Positions 34,775-43,653 of a stretch of 64,000 nt of DNA are shown in pieces. Under the pieces are notes generated by a model. It saw only the letters and a list, made by a program, of their open reading frames with translations, made no database searches and was not told the DNA's origin. The stretch is from an uncultured Flavobacteriaceae bacterium (GTDB taxonomy: Bacteria; Bacteroidota; Bacteroidia; Flavobacteriales; Flavobacteriaceae). The stretch is from assembly GCA_947494715.1 (NCBI GenBank), contig CANLWG010000006.1:186001-250000 (forward strand). Reading direction: 5' to 3'. Position 1 is the stretch's first letter, and the number at the start of each line of letters is the position of its first letter. Made by a program: the position numbers and the translations under genes.

Positions 34775-35808
34775 GATATCAAGGGTAATGTTACGGTAAA
34801 ACTCCGGTCATCGATTATTTCTATGGATTTATTGGCTAACAGTTCATAGCGCGAGGCAATATTTCGCAATCCAATCTTTAAAGAGTCTGTTTTCGGACGT
34901 TTGTCGGTTTTAATATTGGACACTTTTATCTTTTCATCAATAACCGTCATTTTTACTTCCAAGGGTTTTGAAGGATTCATAACATTGTGCTTTACTGCAT
35001 TTTCGACCAACATTTGAAGGGTCAAAGGAGGTATTTTACTCTCGAGCACGTAATCAGGAAACCGTATATCCAAACGAAACTGTTCTCCAAATCTCGTTTT
35101 CATTAAAAAATAATAGGCTTGTACAAAGGACAACTCCTCGGCCACGGTCACTAGGGGAGATTCGTATTTGTTCAATACATATTCGTAGGAGCCGGCCAGT
35201 GACCGTATAAATGATTCGGCTTTTTGGGTGTCCTTTTGAAATAAGGAAGAAAGTGTATTTATGCTATTAAAAAGAAAATGTGGACTCAACTGTGACTTTA
35301 AGGCATTGAGTTGTAGCTGGATCTGTTTCCGTTTCAATTGCGCTTCCATTACCTGTCCTTTCGAATATTCATGGTAAGAGTGAAAGGCAAAATAGATAAT
35401 GTTATAAATCAGTGCCGTACAAAGTAAAAGGATTCCGATCTTTAGTAGGACATCGTTCGTGTCCATTACAAAAAAGGAGGATGCTCCAAGCAGCTGTCCA
35501 TAGATCCAAAGCATCCCAAAGACCAGTATTTGACCTATTACCCCATGTATCAAAATACCGATCAGGAGTCGTTGTCCCGGTTGTTTTTTCCAAGGAATCA
35601 ACGCATTAATGAACGGATTACTAAAGTGGGTAATATACGATATGAATATTCCCAAAAGCCCGCTTAAGACTAATTCCCCTGTGCTTTGGAAACCGCTAAA
35701 ATTTACAAAGCCATAGACGAGTATCCCAAGTAGGAACCCTACAAAAACCAGACTAAGGTGTATTCTCACGGTCGGTTGGTATAAAAAATCCTTAGAAATC
35801 CACTTCAT
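34771..35808 (-). CDS. LytS/YpdA-type sensor histidine kinase
   Basis: A 345-residue kinase with about four membrane helices (17-37, 45-62, 80-100 and 120-142), a coiled segment with KRKQIQLQLNALKSQL, and an intact catalytic core: phosphoacceptor H177 in LSPHFLFNSINTL, N-box VENAVKHN (E269, N270) and a glycine motif SLKIGLRNIASR. It presumably phosphorylates the LytTR regulator encoded at 33001-33759. It is paired with a degenerate paralogue of nearly identical length immediately downstream. It lies 68 bases after the SDHH-repeat gene, and a long-loop inverted repeat (AATACTC/GAGTATT) sits in that gap, which may tune expression between the two. Confidence 0.92.
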   Translation of the reverse strand: MKWISKDFLYQPTVRIHLSLVFVGFLLGILVYGFVNFSGFQSTGELVLSGLLGIFISYITHFSNPFINALIPWKKQPGQRLLIGILIHGVIGQILVFGMLWIYGQLLGASSFFVMDTNDVLLKIGILLLCTALIYNIIYFAFHSYHEYSKGQVMEAQLKRKQIQLQLNALKSQLSPHFLFNSINTLSSLFQKDTQKAESFIRSLAGSYEYVLNKYESPLVTVAEELSFVQAYYFLMKTRFGEQFRLDIRFPDYVLESKIPPLTLQMLVENAVKHNVMNPSKPLEVKMTVIDEKIKVSNIKTDKRPKTDSLKIGLRNIASRYELLANKSIEIIDDRSFTVTLPLIS

Positions 35809-35876
35809 CCTACCAAAATACTCAATATTACAGTATCGTAACAGGAGTATTTGGGCAGTTGAAGTAAAGGCTCAAA

Positions 35877-37334
35877 CTATTGGATGGCGCGGATGGCTCT
35901 TCCGTAATGCAACTCCGATGAGATACTTCCACATGCATTTCTATAGGCTTCCTTAACCGTATCTCCCTTTTCCCGTACCGCTTGGGCATATGCCATCAAG
36001 GATATTGATTGGTGATGATCTGAACTCATACTCTTAGTGGCTGCAAGAATATTGATCAATTGATCGGAGTTAAAACTTTTCTTTGATAGTTGCTTGAACA
36101 CTTCGGCCTGATGCGTATCGGAACTCATCCCTTTTAGAGCAGAAAGTAGAGCCTCCAAGTTACCTTCTCCAAGATTCTGCTTTTGAACCGCCTTATTCAA
36201 TACTTGAGCCTTGTGATGATCGGAACTCATATTGTGGTCGGCCAACCGAAATACTTCCACCAAAGATTTCCTATCCAGTTTTTTATCCAATAAAGCGGAA
36301 AAAATATTTGCGCTATGGTGATCTGAACTGATGTTGGACATGGATTTAAGAAGCGTGCTATAACCGCTTTCCGAAAGATTGGGAGATGCTATGGCGGCTT
36401 TTAAAACCTGTTCCTTGTGGTGGTCGGAACTCATGTTACGTGATGTGGCGATCAATACATTGATATTTTCGGTATTGAGAGACCTGTTTTTCAATACGGT
36501 CAACAGCACTTGTGCCTTGTGATGGTCAGAACTGATATTTTCGGTGATCGCAAAAAGAGATCTCATCCGGCTTTCAGAAATTTCACCATCGCGTACGGAT
36601 TTTTTGAGTACTTCCGCCTTGTGATGATCAGAACTTATTTTGCCTGCCGCTGCTATATAAGCTTCTGTTGTGCCATCTGTAGACAAAAATGCTTTCGTTT
36701 TGTATTTAAGGATTTCTGCTTGGTGGTGATCCGAATTGATATCATTTCCTATGACCTTCAGTATGGCGATTAAATCGTTGTTATTCGGGTTTTTGTTCAA
36801 TAAAAGTCTAATATATGTTGATTTAACATGGTCGCTACTCATGTTTCCAACTTCTTGGAGCACGGCATAGGTACCTCCTTTTTTATAGAACCGGTCTACC
36901 CGTTGTTTGGCCCCCAATGTAGATGACCGGAGCACTTCTGGAAGTATTTCGGCCAGCCATTTTCTTCCCTCGGATTCGAAGTTTTCCTCTGAACCGCCCA
37001 CATAATACTTCTTGATGAGCTTCCCATTGGTATCGGGCTCCATAAAAATACGTCGCCGATTGCCGAATGCCGATTTTTTGATTTCCATATAGCCGCCCCT
37101 TGAAATGGCCGCAATGTCCTTGTCGTCATCCGATAATGTGATGTCACCTTCATATTCCAAAGAAAAACTTTTCTTATTGCCATTTTTGACAGAAATGGTG
37201 GTCTTTCCATTGTTCGTGTTTACACTAACGGAAGAGTAATGCTTTTGTGCATGTGCCTCTCCGGTACTTATCCAAAAAAGAAGTACTAACAAATTCAATA
37301 GCATGCCGAGGAAAACTTTAGATAAATTAATCAT
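35877..37334 (-). CDS. Exported solenoid protein with ten 34-residue SDHH repeats
   Basis: A 485-residue protein: signal peptide (about 1-29, ending EAHAQ), a beta-rich N-terminal part (30-115) and a helical solenoid (about 125-485). The solenoid has ten units marked by a (M/I)SSDHH-like motif whose Asp or Glu lies at 168, 202, 236, 270, 304, 338, 372, 406, 439 and 474, a near-constant 34-residue (102-bp) period. Six units keep the full SDHH; the first (SDHV), eighth (SDTH) and tenth (SELH) vary. The period matches TPR-type helical hairpins, but the conserved turn residues do not match TPR. Its position at the head of a LytTR two-component operon suggests a periplasmic sensor or effector. The repeated His could bind metal, which is untested. 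Confidence 0.85.
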   Translation of the reverse strand: MINLSKVFLGMLLNLLVLLFWISTGEAHAQKHYSSVSVNTNNGKTTISVKNGNKKSFSLEYEGDITLSDDDKDIAAISRGGYMEIKKSAFGNRRRIFMEPDTNGKLIKKYYVGGSEENFESEGRKWLAEILPEVLRSSTLGAKQRVDRFYKKGGTYAVLQEVGNMSSDHVKSTYIRLLLNKNPNNNDLIAILKVIGNDINSDHHQAEILKYKTKAFLSTDGTTEAYIAAAGKISSDHHKAEVLKKSVRDGEISESRMRSLFAITENISSDHHKAQVLLTVLKNRSLNTENINVLIATSRNMSSDHHKEQVLKAAIASPNLSESGYSTLLKSMSNISSDHHSANIFSALLDKKLDRKSLVEVFRLADHNMSSDHHKAQVLNKAVQKQNLGEGNLEALLSALKGMSSDTHQAEVFKQLSKKSFNSDQLINILAATKSMSSDHHQSISLMAYAQAVREKGDTVKEAYRNACGSISSELHYGRAIRAIQ

Positions 37335-37761
37335 GATTGTTCGTTTTTTGATTGATGATAGGTCAAAGATGGTACAGATCGTTGTTCCCAGAAAATTAAA
37401 TGTAATGAGTTGGACGATTTATGTAGTGAATTGTACGATCAAGACTCATTGATTTTAAAAGGAGTTAAAATACAGCTATAGGTTTGCCAAATCTTTGAAT
37501 ACCGGAAAGTGGATTTTGCTCCTTCCCTATTTTCATTTTCGATAAAGCACGACCATTCAATTTTTAAGGAAAGGATTGGCGGAATTTTAGGAGTAAGATG
37601 TAGTAAGGTCAATGCGCTCGGATTTTACCTTCAAAAGATGTAAGATTATGAAATAAAAGTAATATCTTTAAGCATCATCCTGGATGGTATCTTCCTCTAA
37701 TCTTTAACCGATTACCCTTGTGCGGACAGCAATTTAAAATATAACTTTTAAAGGCTTTGAT
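37335..37761. other. Intergenic region holding the operon promoter and LytTR site
   Basis: The 427 bases between the SDHH-repeat gene (minus) and the Bor-like gene (plus) contain no gene. They hold a -7-like element on the minus strand (CATCTTTG, 37371-37364) and the LytTR-type repeat at 37401-37439. On the plus strand TATCTTTA at 37663-37670 is a weak -7 candidate for the Bor-like gene. Confidence 0.45.
37401..37439 (-). promoter_or_regulatory. LytTR-type direct repeat upstream of the SDHH-repeat/two-component operon
   Basis: Plus-strand TGTAATGAGTTGGACGAT (37401-37418) and TGTAGTGAATTGTACGAT (37422-37439) match at 15 of 18 positions with 21-bp spacing. Read on the minus strand the half sites are ACTCATTAC and ATTCACTAC, close to RTTCACKAC at the other two loci. 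The site lies about 30 to 75 bases upstream of the CATCTTTG -7 candidate, a usual place for a LytTR activator. Confidence 0.65.
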
Positions 37762-38106
37762 ATGCGTTTACTTAAAATAATGTTGTGTTTCGGTTTAGTA
37801 TGGACCATGACCTCTTGCTATTCTGTACGTTTTCAGGTAGAAAATGGTCAATGGGAACCAAAGGATACAGAGGGTGGAGATCCGTACTATAGTGGATACT
37901 ACGTTCGTACGGTTCAAAAAAAGGTAGTTTTTAAAAAGCTGACAACTGGAGCCGACTACTTTAATATTTCAGATTGTGATTCAGGGGCACTGCATACCGT
38001 GGAGTACAAAAACACTTTTGGAGGTATTCTTTTAAACCTGATCACCTTTGGAGGAAGGAAGAAGGTAAATGTAAAATACGTTTGCATTAAAGAAAATAGC
38101 ATGTAA
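37762..38106 (+). CDS. Bor-like small lipoprotein
   Basis: A 114-residue lipoprotein with a lipobox MTSC (cysteine about residue 19). The C-terminal half (ISDCDSGALHTVEYKNTF, then LNLITFGGRKKVNVKYVC) resembles the Bor/Iss lipoprotein family in spacing of the two cysteines, the LGLITLG-like strand and the final aromatic-V-C. Bor-type proteins sit at the cell surface; here the role is unknown. It is followed after one base by the GULO-like oxidase gene, so the two are cotranscribed. Confidence 0.6.
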   Translation: MRLLKIMLCFGLVWTMTSCYSVRFQVENGQWEPKDTEGGDPYYSGYYVRTVQKKVVFKKLTTGADYFNISDCDSGALHTVEYKNTFGGILLNLITFGGRKKVNVKYVCIKENSM

Positions 38107-38107
38107 T

Positions 38108-39703
38108 ATGGCCACAACCAAAATTGATAAACGTACACGTTGGGATACGCTACATAAGAACGGTCCATTCCCTTTAAAACTTTTTCTGACCACAAAATTG
38201 GAAAAAAATTCTTCCGGCCTTTCTGGATTTGGAAAATATAAGGATGTCGCGGTGGAGATTCAAAAGTTGATACAGCAGACTGCGGATAGCCATGAACGTT
38301 TTAGGGCCATTGGTTCAAAATGGTCCATGTCCAATATAGCGCACTGTAAGGATCGGATGCATTATAATAGCTATATGAACCTCAAATTCCCCATTTTTGA
38401 GGGTGAAATGCACCAAGATTCTACCTATGAGCACAGCAACTTGTTCTGGTTCCAGTGCGGAAATCAAATCAAGGAGATTTCACTTTTTCTGGAACGACGG
38501 GGAAAATCACTTAAAACCTCTGGAGCAAGCAACGGACAAACCATTGCAGGTTGTATTTCCACCGGAGTACACGGTTCTACCATAGATGTAGGTTCCGTTC
38601 AGGACTATGTAGTGGGCCTTAATTTAATAACGGGCCCAAACCAGGAAGACAACATCTATCTGGAAAGGAGATCCAGACCGGCTTTACGGGATACTTATGT
38701 CCAAAATCTCAATGCCAGGATTATTCGCGATGATGATACTTTCAACGCGGCCCTAGTTGGCCTAGGATCCATGGGTTTTATACATGGAGTGGTCATAGAG
38801 GCAGAAAACTTATTCCTACTTCATAGATATGTAAAAAAAATCGACAAGACCAAAGCTCTTCAACTTGCGGACACTTTGGATTTTAGTAACTATGACCCAG
38901 AGATTCCCAGTATGGATTTCAAGGGAGTACGGCCTTTTCACTACAAAGTATTTATGAATCCCTACAATACAGCTGAAAAGAAGTATGCGGTAGAATTCAT
39001 ATATAAAATGAAGTACTACGAAGATTACAAGACAGATTTTGGGAACCCCATTCCTTTTCAGAAAGAATTTGTGTACTTGGATCTCATATACTTGTTCATA
39101 AAGATTGCGGAAAAACTTCCAAAGTCCATACCTAAACTAATTAATCTATTAAAATCTTCCATACTGCCCAAGGAAGAAAAAACCACGGTAGGAAAACTGT
39201 CAGAGGTTTTCTGGGATACAGGTTTTCAAGGGAAGGCTTTTGCCTGCTCTTTCGGAGTGGATCACACCCATTCCTCAAAGGCCTTGGAATTATTGGCCAA
39301 ATTAACGAGGGAACATCCGGTTCCGGGTATTTTTGCAATGCGTTTTATAAAAAAATCAGAGGCCACCCTGGCCTTTTCCAAATTTCCATTTACCTGTATG
39401 GTCGAAATAGACGGGATTCAATGGAGCGATAAGGAAAAAATCATTGGTCTAAAGGAGTATTCCAAAAAAATGATTACGGTATTAAAGGATAACAACATTC
39501 CCTTCACCATTCATTGGGGCAAGAATGCGGATTGGGAATTTCCCAGTTTGGTGGAACATATGTATGGGAACAAGGTGAAGAAATGGAAGAAAATTAGGAA
39601 CAAGTTACTTACCATACCTATGCAAGATGTATTTTCCAACCCATTCTTGGACTCAACAAAACTTTCAAAACCTTTGGCGGTGGATGAGGACCTGATTGTT
39701 TAG
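38108..39703 (+). CDS. FAD-linked oxidase (D-arabinono-1,4-lactone oxidase/GULO-like)
   Basis: A 531-residue flavoenzyme with an N-terminal PCMH-type FAD-binding domain (about 55-235), marked by RAIGSKWSMSNIA and the FAD-pyrophosphate loop SGASNGQTIAGCISTGVHGS. A C-terminal substrate domain ends with IPFTIHWGKNADW, matching the HWGK signature of the aldonolactone oxidase family. Such enzymes oxidise sugar lactones, alditols or similar alcohols with oxygen. No signal peptide is present, so it is cytoplasmic. It is coupled to a small lipoprotein gene upstream. Substrate is not readable. Confidence 0.88.
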   Translation: MATTKIDKRTRWDTLHKNGPFPLKLFLTTKLEKNSSGLSGFGKYKDVAVEIQKLIQQTADSHERFRAIGSKWSMSNIAHCKDRMHYNSYMNLKFPIFEGEMHQDSTYEHSNLFWFQCGNQIKEISLFLERRGKSLKTSGASNGQTIAGCISTGVHGSTIDVGSVQDYVVGLNLITGPNQEDNIYLERRSRPALRDTYVQNLNARIIRDDDTFNAALVGLGSMGFIHGVVIEAENLFLLHRYVKKIDKTKALQLADTLDFSNYDPEIPSMDFKGVRPFHYKVFMNPYNTAEKKYAVEFIYKMKYYEDYKTDFGNPIPFQKEFVYLDLIYLFIKIAEKLPKSIPKLINLLKSSILPKEEKTTVGKLSEVFWDTGFQGKAFACSFGVDHTHSSKALELLAKLTREHPVPGIFAMRFIKKSEATLAFSKFPFTCMVEIDGIQWSDKEKIIGLKEYSKKMITVLKDNNIPFTIHWGKNADWEFPSLVEHMYGNKVKKWKKIRNKLLTIPMQDVFSNPFLDSTKLSKPLAVDEDLIV

Positions 39704-39778
39704 ATTTAAGCACGGGAGTCAATGCTATTCTCGAAAGCAAATCTCGCTAGCTGGCAAAAATACATTTTGGTTCTAAAC

Positions 39779-41689
39779 TTAAAAGTTAAAACCAACTAAA
39801 TTGTAAAAACCGAAAATAGCGTAAACCACAAACAGCGAAATGATTACCAGCAAGGAGTGGATTCTCTTGATAATACTACCACTTTTAATAATAATATCGG
39901 ATTTTGTGATCAATAGAAAAATAGGATATGTAAACAAGACCAATCCGATAATTGGTAAAAAAAGAAATAATCTAAAATACGTGGGTACTCCATACTTCAA
40001 TTCCAAGCTATCTGCGCCAACTACAAAAAGTATAAAAAACAATAAAAGTGAAAATGATGATAAAAACAAGTACAGATGGAGCTTGTTGAATTCAGTATTT
40101 TTCTTTTTCGCAATAGGTTTGATTAAACGTACAAACGGCCACACAAAAGAGGATACAAGAAATAACATTGATCCCATCAACAGATATAAATGCAGACTTG
40201 GATTCTCCCAGAATTTTAGTTGTCGATACGTGGCAAAACCTGAAGTTAAATAATATGCATTTTCATGTTCGAAAAATTTTATCCTAGTATCTTTGTTTAT
40301 TGGTGAAAATAAATTTTCACCTAATGCAATCAGTTCGGTCGAATTCATTTTCAGGGCATTATTTTCACCATTGGAGACCGTCCGCAGCCCATTACCGAAT
40401 AAATAGATAACCTTCTCAAACGAGTTTTGGCCATCATTCATATACTGGTATTTGCCCAATAAACGCTCACTGTTTTGCACACTAATATCGGTTGCTGAAT
40501 CCGACGTATCACTGGGATTTTCGTTTTGCAAATATTCCTTAATAGCACTGTTTATGGTTCTAATAATGGTAGCGCCATCGGAATTGTTCATTGAAAAGAA
40601 TAATCCAAAATCATGATTGGGAACAACAATTATCTTACTTTCAATACCTCGGTCGTTTCCAGCATGACTATATATGGTTGTTCCCATACTCGTATCAATT
40701 TGCCATGCCAATCCAGATGCGGCATGTAATTCCTTGCCATAGGAAAAGCTGGAAGACAGCATCATCTCAATAGTGGCAGCACTTAAAATTCCATCGTTAC
40801 CTGCAGGACCCAAAAATAAGCGTAACAATTTACCCATATCCGATGCGGTCGTCTTAAAACCTGCTGCGCCTATCCTGTTTGTACGTTTTACGTCTACTTC
40901 CTCTAACAACCAACCTGTTTGATCCTCAAGCTCATTCCACCGGTATCTTGTCATAAGATTTTTTAATAAATGTTCATTCTCCTCGAATCCTGAATCGTTC
41001 ATTCCAAGAGGTTTCAGGACATTGTCGGCCACATATTGATTAAATGGGACGTTACTTTGAATTTCTATCAAATAAGCTAAAAGAACGAAACCAAAATTTG
41101 AATAGTTATAAAACCTACCGGGTTCCCAAACTACATCCGGCCGATACTCGGTGATATAAGTTTCAAGGGATGGAATTGCTTCGTAAGGTCTTGATTCAGA
41201 AAATATGTTGCTGTCATCGAAGCCGGCACTATGTGTGAGTAAATGCTTTACCAGAATTTCAGTAGTGTATTTATGCTTAGTTCTTTGGCTTTCGGGAAGA
41301 TAAGTATTAACAGGGCTTTCCAAATCCAATTTACCATTTTCAATCAAAGTCATGGCTGCAGTGGCGGTGATGATTTTTGAAACCGATGCGATCATCACAT
41401 TGGTTTTAATCGCATCAAAAGGGTTTACAGATTTCACATTGGAGAGGCCATACGCTTTAAGGGCATGTATTGAATCTGATGTTACTATACTTACCACTCC
41501 TCCTTGAACACCAGTATGTTCTCCTTCTGTGGATAGGAATTGGTCGGCATGCAGGTATTTGTTGAAAACAGAATCGGTTACCGCCTCAATTTTCTGGGCC
41601 AGGGTTAATTTGGTTTCCTGACCAGAAATTATCTGACAGTAAAATAAGAGCAATGACAGGTTTACAATTTTCAGGGCATTGGATATCAT
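39779..41689 (-). CDS. Serine hydrolase (beta-lactamase-related) with C-terminal membrane domain
   Basis: The ATG at 41689 is chosen because it gives a normal signal peptide (MISNALKIVNLSLLLFYC), whereas the longer frame needs a TTG. The 636-residue product has a class C-like domain with SVSK at 102-105, YSN at 196-198 and a SHAGNDRG segment in place of the KTG box. A beta-rich linker leads to a C-terminal part with about four membrane helices (from LYLLMGSMLFLVSSFVW onward). This hydrolase-plus-membrane architecture is known in Bacteroidota and Firmicutes homologues of unknown substrate. It lies 24 bases downstream of a GntR regulator gene, which probably controls it. Confidence 0.87.
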   Translation of the reverse strand: MISNALKIVNLSLLLFYCQIISGQETKLTLAQKIEAVTDSVFNKYLHADQFLSTEGEHTGVQGGVVSIVTSDSIHALKAYGLSNVKSVNPFDAIKTNVMIASVSKIITATAAMTLIENGKLDLESPVNTYLPESQRTKHKYTTEILVKHLLTHSAGFDDSNIFSESRPYEAIPSLETYITEYRPDVVWEPGRFYNYSNFGFVLLAYLIEIQSNVPFNQYVADNVLKPLGMNDSGFEENEHLLKNLMTRYRWNELEDQTGWLLEEVDVKRTNRIGAAGFKTTASDMGKLLRLFLGPAGNDGILSAATIEMMLSSSFSYGKELHAASGLAWQIDTSMGTTIYSHAGNDRGIESKIIVVPNHDFGLFFSMNNSDGATIIRTINSAIKEYLQNENPSDTSDSATDISVQNSERLLGKYQYMNDGQNSFEKVIYLFGNGLRTVSNGENNALKMNSTELIALGENLFSPINKDTRIKFFEHENAYYLTSGFATYRQLKFWENPSLHLYLLMGSMLFLVSSFVWPFVRLIKPIAKKKNTEFNKLHLYLFLSSFSLLLFFILFVVGADSLELKYGVPTYFRLFLFLPIIGLVLFTYPIFLLITKSDIIIKSGSIIKRIHSLLVIISLFVVYAIFGFYNLVGFNF

Positions 41690-41713
41690 AAGATTGTGAA
41701 GGTTTAACAAAAA

Positions 41714-42337
41714 TTAAAATCCGTTCTTAACGAAATCAATGCTCAATGACCAGTGCTTTTCCACAAGTTTAGCGGCTTCTTGAAAATCCCCATTTCTCAA
41801 TAGCTCTATGATATTTGTATGGTCTGAAGATGACTTAGTGATCAATTCACTATCTCTTGTATAACTGCATTCGTAAAGAAATATTCGAATTTTTAAATCA
41901 TGTAAGATGCTCTTTAATGTATCGTTGTCATAATTTTGTATGAGTAGATCATGAAACTTTAAATCGAGTTTTAAAATCTCATCGGATTTTTTTGAACTGC
42001 CTATTTTTGACTGCAACTTATGAAGTAGCAAAATGTCCGATTTTGAATAAACTGAATTAGCAACGGCCAGGGATTCCAGTTTTGCAATGATTGCATAAAT
42101 ACCTATGGCCTCGGAACCTGTAATGTTTGGCAAAAAGAACCCCCTATTGGGGATTATCTCAACTATTTTGGCATGTTCCAGCTGGGTTAACGCTTCGCGT
42201 ATGGGGGTAATGCTTACGCCTAGCTCTTGTGATAGTTTGGGCAGGGATATTTTTTGCTTAAATGTTAAGTTTTCATTTAGCATTTGTTTCTGCAAATGAA
42301 GTTTTACTTCCTCACGCAAAGATTTAATTGTTATCAT
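41714..42337 (-). CDS. GntR-family (FCD domain) transcription regulator
   Basis: A 207-residue FadR-type GntR regulator. A winged HTH spans about 8-75 (LSQELGVSITPIREALTQLEHAKIVEIIPNRGFFL, best seen as VSITPIREALTQLE), and an all-helical FCD ligand-binding domain fills 80-205, with candidate metal ligands in LKFHDLLI and a later histidine in DHTNIIEL and EKHWS. FCD regulators respond to small carboxylates or sugars. It is codirectional with and just upstream of the serine hydrolase gene. A very AT-rich dyad with TTAAAT/ATTTAA arms at 42341-42369 directly precedes it and could be its operator. Confidence 0.9.
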   Translation of the reverse strand: MITIKSLREEVKLHLQKQMLNENLTFKQKISLPKLSQELGVSITPIREALTQLEHAKIVEIIPNRGFFLPNITGSEAIGIYAIIAKLESLAVANSVYSKSDILLLHKLQSKIGSSKKSDEILKLDLKFHDLLIQNYDNDTLKSILHDLKIRIFLYECSYTRDSELITKSSSDHTNIIELLRNGDFQEAAKLVEKHWSLSIDFVKNGF

Positions 42338-42340
42338 ACA

Positions 42341-42369
42341 TTAAATATAATATATAATATATGATTTAA
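42341..42369 (-). promoter_or_regulatory. AT-rich dyad upstream of the GntR gene
   Basis: TTAAAT (42341-42346) and ATTTAA (42364-42369) flank a run made only of alternating A and T apart from one G. It ends four bases before the GntR start codon region. It may be an autoregulatory operator or simply the AT-rich promoter core. Confidence 0.25.
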
Positions 42370-42550
42370 CAAAATTGTTTTACACTTATTTGGATATATT
42401 TTCCCCTACTGGATAAAACTAAAAATAACCGACTCTTTCTTTTTAGAGCAATAAAGTCCCTCCAAATAAAGTGTGATTAACGTACCATATCGAAGATGGT
42501 ATAAGCCAATTTTGTCACAAAAACTCAGGTCATCTTACCATAATTACTAC

Positions 42551-43621
42551 TTATTGCTCCAAAATCAATTTATTGGATAAATACATATAACGGGTATAAG
42601 GTTTGGATCTTTCTCCGGCATATTCATAGGCCTTACCGAAATGAAAAGTGGCTTTTTCCTGATTTTTATCCTTTATATAGTATTCACCCATAGCCAAATG
42701 GGCGACATAATTGTTGGGCTCTTTTTTAAGCATTTCCGCTAAGAGGCTAAAAGTTTTCCCCTTATCCCCTTCCAGAAGCATGAAGCTAAGCGGATAATAG
42801 TAAAAATAAGGGAATCCTTTACCAAGGGCAATTGCCTCTTCCCTGTATTTTTTGCTTTCTTGTATCCTACCCTTTTTTTCAAGCAATTCCGATTTCAGCA
42901 TTGTATTGCGAAACTCCTTTTTGATATTTAATGACTTTTCTACATAGTCCAGTGCTTTATCCACATCCATGGGGTTTTGAGCAATAGTCAGCTGCGCAAT
43001 TTTTATATAATCGTCTACGGTCTTTTCCTCTTTGCTTTTTAAATCCGTTAAGACATTGGCGGTTACATCAACGGAAATTTGAATGCCACATTTAATGTCC
43101 GACCAATGCAATTCCAGGACAGCCGATTCCGGCTCACGGGATATAAAATCATAACTTAACCACTCTTGATAGGACGTTTTTTTTGGAGCAGCGGTTACGC
43201 GCAACGCATCTTCTTCTTTTTTATAGCTGAAACTACCCCAGCTTTTCGCATTTTTAGAGAATATGTAAACCCATTCACTTTCTTTTACAAAAATATGGAG
43301 GCCATATTTTCCTTTGGGCAATGGCTGCCCTTGAATCATCACGTCATGGGTGAACTCTATTGTAGTATTTTCATTTGATCCGGCACGCCAAGGATATTCT
43401 ATCCCGTCCACGACAAAGTCGTACGGAACGATTCCCCCAAAAATTTTCCGTCCTTTTGCCAGGGGACTGTGATACACCACGGTGACATCGGTTGTACCGA
43501 TGCGCTGCGTAACACTTGCCCTTTGACTAACCTTGGTAGCTACCAACATGTCTTGCGCCTTTGCCCCATAGATCCCTAATACCAAAATGAAGAGGGCGTA
43601 TATTAAAATGTTTTTTTTCAT
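42551..43621 (-). CDS. DUF2911 protein with C-terminal TPR region
   Basis: A 356-residue exported protein: signal peptide (1-22, ending YGAKA), a DUF2911 domain (about 30-190) with the family marks SQRASVTQRIG, VVYHSPLAKGRKIFGG and YPWRAGSNENTTIEF, then a helical TPR-like region (about 205-355, with MDVDKALDYVEKSLNIKK and NYVAHLAMGEYYIKDKNQEKA). DUF2911 function is unknown; the TPR part suggests a protein partner. It is 32 bases downstream of the jelly-roll gene and likely cotranscribed. Confidence 0.9.
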   Translation of the reverse strand: MKKNILIYALFILVLGIYGAKAQDMLVATKVSQRASVTQRIGTTDVTVVYHSPLAKGRKIFGGIVPYDFVVDGIEYPWRAGSNENTTIEFTHDVMIQGQPLPKGKYGLHIFVKESEWVYIFSKNAKSWGSFSYKKEEDALRVTAAPKKTSYQEWLSYDFISREPESAVLELHWSDIKCGIQISVDVTANVLTDLKSKEEKTVDDYIKIAQLTIAQNPMDVDKALDYVEKSLNIKKEFRNTMLKSELLEKKGRIQESKKYREEAIALGKGFPYFYYYPLSFMLLEGDKGKTFSLLAEMLKKEPNNYVAHLAMGEYYIKDKNQEKATFHFGKAYEYAGERSKPYTRYMYLSNKLILEQ

Positions 43622-43653
43622 AGGTCTATGTTTTAGGATTTTTGAATTATTGC

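Noticed and set aside
35990-36860. About 102-bp tandem repeats as a possible non-coding satellite
   Set aside because: The repeat is the codon-level image of the 34-residue SDHH units in an intact 485-codon gene.
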